Positions 43,945-53,187 of a stretch of 64,000 bases of DNA are shown here, one piece after another. Under the pieces are notes generated by a model that was given only the letters and a program-made list of their open reading frames with translations, had not been told where the DNA came from and searched no databases. The translations under genes were made by a program, and so were the position numbers. Origin of the DNA: Oscillospiraceae bacterium (GTDB taxonomy: Bacteria; Bacillota; Clostridia; Oscillospirales; Oscillospiraceae). The stretch is from the NCBI GenBank assembly GCA_017395085.1, contig JAFPWF010000017.1:81918-145917 (forward strand), in the 5' to 3' direction. Numbering within the stretch: the stretch's first letter is position 1; every line of letters starts with the position of its first letter.

Positions 43945-46900
43945 ATGCGGTTCATCGTCGGAAAAGCGCGCAGCGGTAAAACTGCGCGCATCATTTCAGA
44001 GATCAAAGAGACGGTCATCAAAGGACAGGGGCGCGCGCTTCTGCTGGTACCAGAGCAGTACAGCCATGAAGCGGAGCGTGAGCTTTGCACTGCCTGCGGT
44101 GACCGTCTGTCGCTGTATGCCGAGGTGATGAGCTTCAGCGGTTTTGCTCGCTGGGGCCGTTCCGTATATGGCGGATGCGCCAGACGCTGGATGGATAACG
44201 GCGGAAAGCTTCTCTGCATGGCTGTTGCCCTGCGGGAACTGAAGCCGCTCCTGCATCTCTACGGCGATGCGGCGGACAACCCCGATCTGCAGGCCGCCAT
44301 GGTACAGGAGCTGGATGCCCTGCGCGCCGCGGACGTCGGCAGCGCGGGCCTGCGTACGCTTTCGCAGGAACTGGACGGAGAGCTCAGCATAAAACTGTCG
44401 GAACTGGCCGGCATCCTGGAGATCTATGAATACATAACAGAACGCTCCGGTGCAACAGCAAAAGACCCGTTGGCACTGTTGGCGGAACAGATTGAAAAGC
44501 ATGGCCTTACGGAATTTGACCGTGTATATGTTGACGGTTTTCTGGATTTTACCGGTCTCGAATTCCATGTGCTGAGCGCGCTGCTGAAGCGGGAAATTGA
44601 CCTGACTGTCTGTCTCCCTTCCGGGGAAGAGAATCGGGCGGACGAACACCTGCTGATTTCCAAAATCACAAAGGAAAAGTTGACACAGGTGGCACAGGAA
44701 CTGGGGCAGACTGTCGATTTGTTAACGGTAGAGAGTAATGAAGCCGGTTCTGATACGCTTGCGTACTTTACCGAGCACATGTTCGACTACGCTGTGAAAC
44801 CTGCTGATCCTGAACCGGGCAGGTTCAGCCTGATGCTTGCCGATACTCCGGCTGTGGAGTGTGAAGCCGCGGCTACCGAGGTCCTCCATGCCGTCCGGGA
44901 TGAAGGGCTGCGCTGGCGTGATGTGGCAGTCGCGATACGGGGCTTCTCGGATTATCGCGGTCTGCTGGAGAACACCTTCCGCAGATACGGGATTCCGCTC
45001 TTTGTTACAAGAAAAGATCTTCTCACCGAAAAAGCGCTTCCGAACTGGATTACCTGTGCCTATGAACTGGTGCTCGGCAACTGGGATGTTGACGATATGA
45101 CCGCGTATCTCCGCTGCGGATTCAGCGGACTTTCCGAAGAAGAATGCGATTCGCTTTGCAGTTACCTGTATCTCTGGCAGTTAAACAGCGCGGCATGGTT
45201 GCGTCCGGGCGACTGGGAGCAGCATCCGGATGGTTATGGAAAACCGAGAAATGAGGAAACAGATGCGCGCCTGAAAGCGCTCAACCTTTCGCGCAGACAT
45301 GTTGCCGCCCCGCTTCTGCTGTTGAAGAAGCGTATTCCCGCGGCAAAAACGGCTGCGGATCAGGCGCAGGCGCTGCTTGCGTTTTTGGATGCTGCCGATA
45401 TCAGGGGAACCCTGCAGAAACGAATTCGCGATTTGGAGGCTGAAGGAAATTCGGAACTGAAAGCCGAATACCTTCAGCTTTGGGACATCATTACGAGTGC
45501 AATTCAGCAGACTGTTATGATCCTGGGCTCCGTCCCCATGGACGGGAACACATATTACCGGCTGTTCAGGGCTGTTCTGACGAGTTATGACATCGGGATG
45601 ATTCCTGTATCGCTCGACAGTGTATCGGCTGGTGATTTCGACCGGATGCGGCGGAGAAATATTCGCAGGCTGATTGTGATGGGCTGCTGCGACGGTCGTC
45701 TGCCTCCCGAACGCGGTGGCGGAGGGCTGTTTACCCAGGACGAACGCGACCTGCTTGCCGAACACGGTCTGACTGTCGGCGGCGGAGACGGGGAGCTCTG
45801 GCGGGAATACGCGCTGATATACCATACTTTGAGCCTCCCGCATGAAAAGCTTATTCTGTCCTGTCCGGAGATAGGCTTTAACGGCGAGGCGTTGACTCCT
45901 GCGCTGGTATTTACCCTGGCGCAGAAAATGTTCGGACTCGATCCGCAGAAAGCGAATCCTCAGTTGATGCGCCTGAATGCGGCTGTGCCTGCTATGGGGC
46001 TTGCACTCACCGCCGATGCACCGCAGGCGGGGGAAGCAGCCAATGCTGCGGAACAATGGTTCCGAGAGCACGAACCGGAACGGCTGCAGCGGCTGAAAAA
46101 CGCCGTAAATTCCGACCGAGGCTGCCTTTCCGCCGAAGCGGTCGCCGCACTTTACGGAAAGAGAATGCGCATCAGTCCGTCGAGACTCGAGTCCTTTTCA
46201 TCCTGCCGTTTTCATTATTTTTGCAAATACGGCATGAAGGCGGAACCGACGGAACCTGCTGGCTTTCATCCGCCGGAAATCGGCACCTTTATCCATTATA
46301 TCCTGGAGAATGTTGTACGCAGCGTAAAAGAACAGGGTGGTTTTGACTCCTTAAGCGACGAAGAACTGCGGGAGATCACCAGACGGCAGATCGAAGAATA
46401 TATTCGCAGTGAGCTGCTGAATTATGCGGAGAAGAGTGCCCGCTTCCGCTGGCTCTTTGAACGTCTTTGCGAGGAAGTATATCGCATTGTACAGGATACT
46501 GCGGATGAGCTGCGCAGCTCGGACTTTGAGCCGCTCTCGTTTGAACTGGACGTGTCAAAGCTGAATACCCAGCTTGACTGCGGGGAAGCCGGAAAGATCA
46601 GCCTCACCGGAATTGCTGACCGGGTCGACGGCTTTTCAGATGAAAACGGGCTCCATCTGCGCGTTGTGGATTATAAAACCGGAAAGAAGCAGTTTCAGCT
46701 TTCCGACGTGTTGTACGGTCGGAATCTGCAGATGCTGCTGTATCTGTTTGCCGTTTGCGACAACGCTGCATTTCTGTACCACAGCACCGCGGTACCGTCA
46801 GGTATCGAATATCTGCCTGCCAGGGAGAGCATGCTTCACTTTAAACAACTGCCGGATGCGGAGGAAGAAACAAAAGAGCGAAGGAAGGAAAAACGCCGCA

Positions 46901-47271
46901 GCGGGTTGATTCTATCTGATCCCTCTGTTGTTTCAGCATGGGAACACGGTGACGAAAAACAGTATATGCCGCAGAAATCCGGCACAAAAAATCCATTTGT
47001 GAGCATGGATCAGCTGAATATTCTGCGGTGCCAGGCGGAACAGTGCCTGCGGGAAATGGCCGAAACGGTTGCCTCCGGAACAATAGATGCAAACCCCGTC
47101 TGGAAGTCGGAGAGCGACAATGCGTGCCGGAACTGCCCCTATCTTCCGGTCTGCCGTTTTGAAGAAGGCGAGAACGGCGAAGCCAGCCGGACGATTCGAA
47201 ATCTGCCGGATGCCGAAGTCTGGAACATCCTGGATCCGAAGGATTCTGATGGAACAGATTCAGGACCATAA
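43945..47271 (+). CDS. addB: ATP-dependent helicase/deoxyribonuclease subunit B
   Basis: A 1108-residue subunit of the AddAB double-strand-break resection enzyme. The N terminus MRFIVGKARSGKTARII carries the Walker A loop that is typical of AddB, followed by VPEQYSHEAERELC. The C-terminal nuclease domain shows VVDYKTGKK (metal site) within a RecB-type fold, and the four cysteines of an iron-sulfur cluster: the first near SCRFHYFC and the others in CRNCPYLPVC. It digests one DNA strand while AddA unwinds. It is followed 65 bases later by addA. Confidence 0.95.
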   Translation: MRFIVGKARSGKTARIISEIKETVIKGQGRALLLVPEQYSHEAERELCTACGDRLSLYAEVMSFSGFARWGRSVYGGCARRWMDNGGKLLCMAVALRELKPLLHLYGDAADNPDLQAAMVQELDALRAADVGSAGLRTLSQELDGELSIKLSELAGILEIYEYITERSGATAKDPLALLAEQIEKHGLTEFDRVYVDGFLDFTGLEFHVLSALLKREIDLTVCLPSGEENRADEHLLISKITKEKLTQVAQELGQTVDLLTVESNEAGSDTLAYFTEHMFDYAVKPADPEPGRFSLMLADTPAVECEAAATEVLHAVRDEGLRWRDVAVAIRGFSDYRGLLENTFRRYGIPLFVTRKDLLTEKALPNWITCAYELVLGNWDVDDMTAYLRCGFSGLSEEECDSLCSYLYLWQLNSAAWLRPGDWEQHPDGYGKPRNEETDARLKALNLSRRHVAAPLLLLKKRIPAAKTAADQAQALLAFLDAADIRGTLQKRIRDLEAEGNSELKAEYLQLWDIITSAIQQTVMILGSVPMDGNTYYRLFRAVLTSYDIGMIPVSLDSVSAGDFDRMRRRNIRRLIVMGCCDGRLPPERGGGGLFTQDERDLLAEHGLTVGGGDGELWREYALIYHTLSLPHEKLILSCPEIGFNGEALTPALVFTLAQKMFGLDPQKANPQLMRLNAAVPAMGLALTADAPQAGEAANAAEQWFREHEPERLQRLKNAVNSDRGCLSAEAVAALYGKRMRISPSRLESFSSCRFHYFCKYGMKAEPTEPAGFHPPEIGTFIHYILENVVRSVKEQGGFDSLSDEELREITRRQIEEYIRSELLNYAEKSARFRWLFERLCEEVYRIVQDTADELRSSDFEPLSFELDVSKLNTQLDCGEAGKISLTGIADRVDGFSDENGLHLRVVDYKTGKKQFQLSDVLYGRNLQMLLYLFAVCDNAAFLYHSTAVPSGIEYLPARESMLHFKQLPDAEEETKERRKEKRRSGLILSDPSVVSAWEHGDEKQYMPQKSGTKNPFVSMDQLNILRCQAEQCLREMAETVASGTIDANPVWKSESDNACRNCPYLPVCRFEEGENGEASRTIRNLPDAEVWNILDPKDSDGTDSGP

Positions 47272-47336
47272 TAGATTGTGAACACTGAAATAATTCGGTA
47301 TCGGATACAGATGCCGAATCGATGCCGGAGGCGGAT

Positions 47337-50300
47337 ATGGATTTTACCCCTTCACAACTGAATTCGATACTATGCCGAGGCAGAAGTGTTCTGGTATCCG
47401 CAGGAGCCGGAAGCGGAAAGACGCGCGTGCTGACCGAAAGGCTCATGGAATACATCGACCCGCGGGATCCGGATACTGTTCCCGCGAGCATCGATCGTTT
47501 CGTAGTGATTACGTTTACACGCGCAGCTGCAGGGGAACTGCGCGGTAGAATCGCGTCTGCGATTACCGAACGGCTGCGCCGGACTCCTGACAACATGCAT
47601 CTGCGCCGGCAACTTCTGCTGAGCAGAAACGCTAAGATCGGAACGATCCATTCATTTTGTGCCGATCTTCTGCGGGAGTATGCCGGACATGCGGGGATTT
47701 CCCCATCGTTCAAAATCCTCGAAGAAGAACGTGCCGAGCGCCTTCGGGCCGCAGCACTGGAACGCGTTCTGGAGCGACATTACGAAGAAGGAAGCGATGC
47801 CTTTCTTTCCCTGACCTCGACAGTCGGTGCTGGGAAGGATGACAGTCGGCTTACCGAACAGTTGCTGAAACTTCACGCTGCCATCCAGAGTCATGCGGAC
47901 CCCTCGGCCTGGGTTGCGGAACAGATCGCCCGGCTGAGTCAGGACGGGGTATCTTTTGAGGATACTGTCTGGGGTGCCGATATTCTCCGTGAAAGCGAAA
48001 AAACGGTTCGTTTCTGGACACAGGAAATGGAACGCTGCGTGACGATCCTCCGCGGCGAGGAAAAAATCCGCAAAGCATATGAAAACAGCTTTCAGGACAC
48101 TGCTGATGCGCTGCACAGACTGGAAACAGGGTTTCCGATCGGTTGGGATGCCATAAGATCCTGTTTACCCGTTCCGTTCCCAAAACTCAACTCGCTCAGG
48201 AATGATCCGGATCCCGAACTCTCAAAATGGTTGAGAGAACGCCGTGATTCCTGTAAAAAGGCTATGGAGAAGCTCAGCCTCAGCTTTACGGATGATTCCG
48301 ATGGAGTGTTGGCAGAGATGAAGGCTTCGGTACCTGCCATGTCTGCTCTGCTTACTCTGACCATGGAACTGGAGCAGGAATTTCAGGCTGCCAAGCGGCG
48401 TATCAATGGCATGGATTTCCAGGATCTGGAACACCGCTGCCTTGCTCTGCTGATGACAAAGGAAGGTGTCCAGACACCGCTTGCCTCAGAACTGGCTGAC
48501 CGATATACCGAAATCATGGTCGATGAGTATCAGGATGTCAGCCGCGTACAGGACAGTCTGTTCTATGCCTTGAGTCGAAACGGCAGGAACCTGTTTTTTG
48601 TGGGAGATGTAAAGCAGTCCATTTATCGCTTCCGTCTGGCGGACCCTACCATTTTTGTTGAGAAAGCTGATGCGTATGCCGAAACGGAACTGGCAGTAGA
48701 GGAAACGGATAATCCGCTTTTGCGGGGCAGGCTGATTCGTCTGCAGGAAAACTTCCGTTCCCGCAGGGAGGTTTTGCAGGCGGTAAACCGTACCTTTACC
48801 CGTGTCATGTCACGGGACCTTGGGGATTTGGATTACGGCTCGGACGATGAGCTTATTCCAGGTGCGGACTATTCCGGTGACGGTTCGAAGCCGGAAATGA
48901 TTCTGATTCCACGGAATCATACGGAAATTGATGCCCAGGAATTAGAAGCGGAAGCGGTTTCAGAAAGAATCCGGCAGTTGATGCTGGAGGGCAGGGTACA
49001 GGAGAATGGGGCATTTCGCCCAATTCGATATGGAGATATCGCGATTCTCCTTCGCGCGGCAAACACGATCGGCGGTACCTATCGGCGTGTGCTGCAGAAC
49101 AACGGGATTCCTGTGACATCCGGCACAGCAGGCGACTTCTACGGAAGTGTGGAGGTTTCCACGGTATTTGCCATGCTGACTGTGATGGATAATCCGCATC
49201 AGGATATCCCGTTGCTGACACTGCTCCGTTCGCCTTGTGTTGGTTTCAGTGCGGACAAACTCAGTCTGATCCGTTCTCTGCAGCCGGACGCAGACTTTTA
49301 TACGGCTCTCTGTGTGTCCGGCGATCCGGAAGTGCTTCGCGTCCGGCGCATATTGGAAAAACTCAGACAGGAGGCACCGGATCAGAGCCCGACGGATCTT
49401 GTGGAGCGGGTGATTGAAGAACTGGATCTGTATACTGTTTGCAGCGCCATGCCCGACGCTGAACGCAGAATCGGAAGGCTTTCCGGACTGATTTCCATGG
49501 CCGAAACTTTCCGGCAGGGAGATGAATACGGACTGCACCGTTTTGTGCTTTGGCTGCAGAATATGGAGCGGCGCGGGCAGGAACCGCCATCCTGTGCGGA
49601 GGGCGGCGACGCGGTTCGGATTCTCTCAATCCACAAATCCAAAGGCCTGGAATTTCCGGTCGTGTTCTGCAGCGGGCTGGGCAGGAGCTTCAACCGTCAG
49701 GATTCATACAGTACGGTTCTTGTACATCCGGTTCTGGGCCTTGGCCCACGAGCCACAGATTTGATAAGGAAGCTTGAATATCCGACTGCAGCCCGCCGTG
49801 CGATCGATGCCAGAATCAGACGAGAATCTCTTTCAGAAGAGATGCGGCTTCTCTATGTGGCGATGACACGCGCGAAGGAAAGGCTGATTTTGACTGCCTG
49901 CGTGAAGAATCCTGACGATGCTCTGGAAGATGCCAGGAATCTCATCTTTCCTTCAGGCTTTGATTGCGGCTCCGGGCAAGAAGTGAAAATACCGGCGCAG
50001 CTACTGCAGGATGCAGGCTGTCCTCTGCAGTGGATTCTTCCTGCCGTGGTGGCGGATGATGCCTTTATTCTGAATCATGACGTATTAGCGGACAGGGAAA
50101 CCGACCGTGACGAAATTCGGGGGAGTGAAGATAAGGCAGCTGATCCGGAATTGCTGCGGCTGCTGGACCGGAATCTGGCATGGGAATACCCCCATGCGGA
50201 AGCGCAGCGGCTTCCTTCCAAGGTGACTGTAACCGAACTTAAAGGACTTCGGGAAGCGGATCCCGATGCGGTGAACGTTTCTTCGCCGTATTTAGGGGAC

Positions 50301-50855
50301 GCGCCGATTAATCTCCCGGATCCGGAACAGAAACCTCTTTCCGCTTCACGGCGGGGCAGTGCCGTCCATCTTGTAATGCAGCTGATTGATTTTGAAAAGG
50401 CGGGCGATATTTCCGGCGTGCGCGGAGAGATTCAACGCATGGTGAATGAAGAATTCCTGACGCCTGAGGAGGCAGAGGCCGTAAATCCGCTGATGATCTG
50501 CCGCTTTTTCGCAACGGAACTCGGTCAGCGAATCCGCACGGCAAGGCATTGCCGAAGAGAATTTCGTTTCTCCCTGATGAATGACGCCGCAAGCATTTAT
50601 TCCGGTTTTCCCGAAGGAGAGAGCATTCTTTTGCAGGGAGTTGTGGACTGCTGTTTTGAAAATGAGGACGGTCTTGTTGTGGTCGACTATAAAACAGACC
50701 GTGTCGACAGCGAGGAAGCGCTGCGGCAGCGTGCGGAACTCTACAGCGTGCAGCTGGAAACCTACGCGCTGGCCCTTCAGAGAATCTTCCGGCTCCCGGT
50801 AAAGGAAAAAATACTGGTTTTCCTGAATGAGGAAAAACAGATCAGGCTTCAATAA
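47337..50855 (+). CDS. addA: ATP-dependent helicase/nuclease subunit A
   Basis: A 1172-residue UvrD-type helicase with a C-terminal RecB-like nuclease. The ATG at 47337 with GGAGG five bases ahead gives MDFTPSQLNSI, the usual start; an ATG at 47322 is the only alternative. The helicase motifs are clear: I (SAGAGSGKTRVL), Ia (FVVITFTRAAAGELRGRI), II (IMVDEYQDVSRVQD), III (FVGDVKQSIYRFRLADP), IV (RLQENFRSR), V (ILSIHKSKGLEFPVVF) and VI (LLYVAMTRAKERLIL). The nuclease motif VVDYKTDR lies near the end. With AddB it processes DNA breaks for RecA loading. Confidence 0.97.
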   Translation: MDFTPSQLNSILCRGRSVLVSAGAGSGKTRVLTERLMEYIDPRDPDTVPASIDRFVVITFTRAAAGELRGRIASAITERLRRTPDNMHLRRQLLLSRNAKIGTIHSFCADLLREYAGHAGISPSFKILEEERAERLRAAALERVLERHYEEGSDAFLSLTSTVGAGKDDSRLTEQLLKLHAAIQSHADPSAWVAEQIARLSQDGVSFEDTVWGADILRESEKTVRFWTQEMERCVTILRGEEKIRKAYENSFQDTADALHRLETGFPIGWDAIRSCLPVPFPKLNSLRNDPDPELSKWLRERRDSCKKAMEKLSLSFTDDSDGVLAEMKASVPAMSALLTLTMELEQEFQAAKRRINGMDFQDLEHRCLALLMTKEGVQTPLASELADRYTEIMVDEYQDVSRVQDSLFYALSRNGRNLFFVGDVKQSIYRFRLADPTIFVEKADAYAETELAVEETDNPLLRGRLIRLQENFRSRREVLQAVNRTFTRVMSRDLGDLDYGSDDELIPGADYSGDGSKPEMILIPRNHTEIDAQELEAEAVSERIRQLMLEGRVQENGAFRPIRYGDIAILLRAANTIGGTYRRVLQNNGIPVTSGTAGDFYGSVEVSTVFAMLTVMDNPHQDIPLLTLLRSPCVGFSADKLSLIRSLQPDADFYTALCVSGDPEVLRVRRILEKLRQEAPDQSPTDLVERVIEELDLYTVCSAMPDAERRIGRLSGLISMAETFRQGDEYGLHRFVLWLQNMERRGQEPPSCAEGGDAVRILSIHKSKGLEFPVVFCSGLGRSFNRQDSYSTVLVHPVLGLGPRATDLIRKLEYPTAARRAIDARIRRESLSEEMRLLYVAMTRAKERLILTACVKNPDDALEDARNLIFPSGFDCGSGQEVKIPAQLLQDAGCPLQWILPAVVADDAFILNHDVLADRETDRDEIRGSEDKAADPELLRLLDRNLAWEYPHAEAQRLPSKVTVTELKGLREADPDAVNVSSPYLGDAPINLPDPEQKPLSASRRGSAVHLVMQLIDFEKAGDISGVRGEIQRMVNEEFLTPEEAEAVNPLMICRFFATELGQRIRTARHCRREFRFSLMNDAASIYSGFPEGESILLQGVVDCCFENEDGLVVVDYKTDRVDSEEALRQRAELYSVQLETYALALQRIFRLPVKEKILVFLNEEKQIRLQ

Positions 50856-50875
50856 ACTGAAAGGAAGAGCATACA

Positions 50876-51073
50876 ATGGCAACAGTAGAAGAACTGATCC
50901 GGCAGTACCAGACGGATGAAGCGCTTCAGAAAGAGGTTGCGGACATCCTTGCTGCCGGAAAGATCACTCCGAAGGATTTCCTGAACTTTGCGAAAAAACA
51001 CAATGTGAAGATTTCGCTGACTGAGATTCCGAAGTACATGGAAGAGGCGAAAAAAGCCGGTTTGATCAAGTGA
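50876..51073 (+). CDS. Small Nif11-like protein, 65 aa
   Basis: GGAAG lies ten bases before the ATG, 20 bases after addA. The product (VEELIRQYQTDEALQKEV, ILAAGKITPKDFLNFAKKHN, then VKISLTEIPKYM) is helical with the Nif11-like layout: a helix starting with a residue-counting 'L...D..L...v' followed by 'f..k..v.isl.ei'. Nif11-like domains occur as free small proteins and as leaders of ribosomal peptides. There is no double-Gly cleavage site and no modification gene nearby, so a free-standing regulator or structural protein is more likely. The match is by eye and weak. Confidence 0.6.
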   Translation: MATVEELIRQYQTDEALQKEVADILAAGKITPKDFLNFAKKHNVKISLTEIPKYMEEAKKAGLIK

Positions 51074-51123
51074 TGCTGCCAGTGATGCAGGGCTCGGAAA
51101 GTTAATTGAAGGATTGAGGCCAG

Positions 51124-52200
51124 ATGAACGGAATAAAAAAACAACAAAAAAGGTCAGGCAGCGCGGTCAAAACCGTGCTGCTGATCCTGGCATTTCTGTT
51201 CATGACGGGAACCGTAGCCTTTCGATATTTCCAGAATCCGGAACGTAAAATCCAGCCCATACTTGAGAATCAGCATGAATTTACTGCAGAGCCGGCGCCG
51301 CCTTTATTACCGCAGAATGTACCGGAGCAGACTGAAATACCGAGTCCGGAGGAGCCGGAGAATAAAGGCAGCCGAAGCGAACCGGAAACGGACGAAAAGC
51401 AGATTCCGTTTCAGGTCAGCATTATCCCTGAAGAAACCCGATTCAATGGAACGGAGAAGGAGTACACTGCCGAGACCTATCAGCTGGTTACGGATCTGGT
51501 CTACACATACCGGTATCTTGGGGCGGCTGGCTGGCCTCAGGTTGAGGATACGCTGTCGTCTTTGAAGGCGGTCGATCCGAAGCTTGGTGAGCTCTGGGAC
51601 GGGATTATGCGCAAATGGGCCTATGTCAGTGAAGAACTCGTTGTAGATTCAGCTGTGTTGCCGGATGGCCTGCCGCAGGACAACAGCCTCTGTATAGCTG
51701 TGATGGGTTATCAGCTGCTTCCGGACGGAAGCATGGCTGCGGAACTGCTGAAACGATGCGAGACAGGCCTTGCTCTGCTGGAAAAATACCCGCATGCCTT
51801 GTTGGCGCTGACCGGAGGCGGGACTTCACCTCTAAACAAGGAAGTTACCGAAGCGGAAACAATGGCGGAATGGTTCCAGAGCCATGGGGTATCCGGAGAC
51901 CGGATGATCGTGGAAAATAAATCTATGACGACCGGTCAGAATGCAAAAAACACCTGCGCGATACTGACAGATCAGTATCCGCAGGTGAAAGAAATTGCAG
52001 TGGTATCGAGCAGTTATCATATCCCGCAGTGTGAACTGCTGTTTACGGAAGCCGCGCTTCTGTATGCCTATCGTAACGGCTGTGATGTTCCCTATGCAGT
52101 TACCGGAAATGCCTCGTTTGCAGCGGTCGGCAATGAAGAATACAGCGACCTCTCCAACCTGGGTGCCGATATCTGGGTGATGGCAGACCCGAACTACTGA
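51124..52200 (+). CDS. YdcF/SanA-like (DUF218) membrane-anchored protein
   Basis: A 358-residue protein with an N-terminal membrane anchor (TVLLILAFLFMTGTVAF) after a basic lead, then a Pro/Glu-rich stretch (about residues 45-95) and a DUF218 domain. Its marks are IAVMGYQLLPDGSMAAELLKRCETGLALLEKYPHALLALTGGGTSPLNKEVTEAETMAEWFQSHGV followed by ENKSMTTGQNAKNT and VSSSYHIPQC, as in YdcF and ElyC, which are linked to envelope precursor or lipid-carrier metabolism. The 3' end overlaps the convergent prmA by seven bases. The start has a GAGG 5 to 8 bases ahead. Confidence 0.8.
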   Translation: MNGIKKQQKRSGSAVKTVLLILAFLFMTGTVAFRYFQNPERKIQPILENQHEFTAEPAPPLLPQNVPEQTEIPSPEEPENKGSRSEPETDEKQIPFQVSIIPEETRFNGTEKEYTAETYQLVTDLVYTYRYLGAAGWPQVEDTLSSLKAVDPKLGELWDGIMRKWAYVSEELVVDSAVLPDGLPQDNSLCIAVMGYQLLPDGSMAAELLKRCETGLALLEKYPHALLALTGGGTSPLNKEVTEAETMAEWFQSHGVSGDRMIVENKSMTTGQNAKNTCAILTDQYPQVKEIAVVSSSYHIPQCELLFTEAALLYAYRNGCDVPYAVTGNASFAAVGNEEYSDLSNLGADIWVMADPNY

Positions 52201-53120
52201 GCGAAAACGGCAACAAAACAATGCCAGTCGTCTTCCGAGAAATGCCGGACGATTTGAAAACCGCAGGCTTCCATAGCTTTGCGTACTTCACCCTGACGGC
52301 CTTCAATAATGCCTGAAGTGATGTAGGTGCCGGAAGACCGCATGAAGCCTCTGACATGGGCAGAAAGAGGAATGATGACGTCTGCAACGATATTGGCAAG
52401 AACGATATCATATCCGTTTCCAAGCTCCCTGCGAAGACCGGCGTCGGTAATAAGATCCCCTGCAAGTACGCGAAAGCGGTCACTGCCAATCCCGTTCAGC
52501 GCAGCGTTGGAGCAGGCAACGTCGGGAGCTTTCGGATCAATATCAACGCCGAGGCAGCTTTCACAGCCCAGTATCAGGGCACCGATGCCCAGAATGCCGC
52601 TTCCGCAGCCAAGATCAAGGACTCTGCTTCCAGGGGCGGCGGCGTCTTCGAGCGCCTGCAGGCACATACGCGTTGTGGCATGGCTTCCGGTTCCGAATAT
52701 CAGGCCAGGATCCAGCCGAAGCGGAAGACGGGATCCTTCGGGAATATCTTCCCATTCAGGGACGATGACTAGCCGGTTTCCGACTTCAATAGGCTGATAG
52801 TATTCCCGCCAGTTGTTTTCCCAGTCGCTGTCCTCAATGATTTTTTCTGTCATCGAAGGGTAGCGTGCCTTCACGGAATGCAGAGTCGCCAGACCGGCAT
52901 CATCATCTGGCAGGTAGAACTTCAGCCTGCTGAGGCCGGCAAAGTGTTCTTCCAGCTCCCGGTCAACATAGTCCCAATACTGCCGGTTGTTTTCCAGAAA
53001 ATTTCTGAAATCGTCTTCCGTTTCCACAACAAATCCGTCGACGCCCAGCGTAGTGAGTTCTTCACAGCGGGCGTCGATTTCCTGCTCAGGGGTGTCCAGA
53101 ATGCATTCCCAGTAACGCAT
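52194..53120 (-). CDS. prmA: Ribosomal protein L11 methyltransferase
   Basis: A 308-residue SAM-dependent enzyme that trimethylates ribosomal protein L11. The N-terminal substrate-recognition domain begins WECILDTPEQEIDARCEELTTLGVDGFVVE; the methyltransferase domain shows PGLIFGTGSHATTRMCLQALE, the SAM loop RVLDLGCGSGILGIGALILGCESCLGVDID, and YDIVLANIVADVII, which carries the conserved Asn of the active-site motif. It follows pnp on the same strand, after a terminator. GGAG precedes the ATG. Its last bases overlap the YdcF-like gene's end. Confidence 0.95.
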   Translation of the reverse strand: MRYWECILDTPEQEIDARCEELTTLGVDGFVVETEDDFRNFLENNRQYWDYVDRELEEHFAGLSRLKFYLPDDDAGLATLHSVKARYPSMTEKIIEDSDWENNWREYYQPIEVGNRLVIVPEWEDIPEGSRLPLRLDPGLIFGTGSHATTRMCLQALEDAAAPGSRVLDLGCGSGILGIGALILGCESCLGVDIDPKAPDVACSNAALNGIGSDRFRVLAGDLITDAGLRRELGNGYDIVLANIVADVIIPLSAHVRGFMRSSGTYITSGIIEGRQGEVRKAMEACGFQIVRHFSEDDWHCFVAVFAQ

Positions 53121-53146
53121 GTTTCGCTCCTTCTCTCAAATAACCG

Positions 53147-53172
53147 AAGAGGCTGCATTACCGCAGCCTCTT
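53147..53172 (-). terminator. Hairpin after pnp
   Basis: Ten-base stem AAGAGGCTGC/GCAGCCTCTT with a six-base loop, 16 bases after the pnp stop on the minus strand; no strong T run, so partial read-through into prmA is likely. Confidence 0.6.
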
Positions 53173-53187
53173 TCTGTTCGATAGGTA

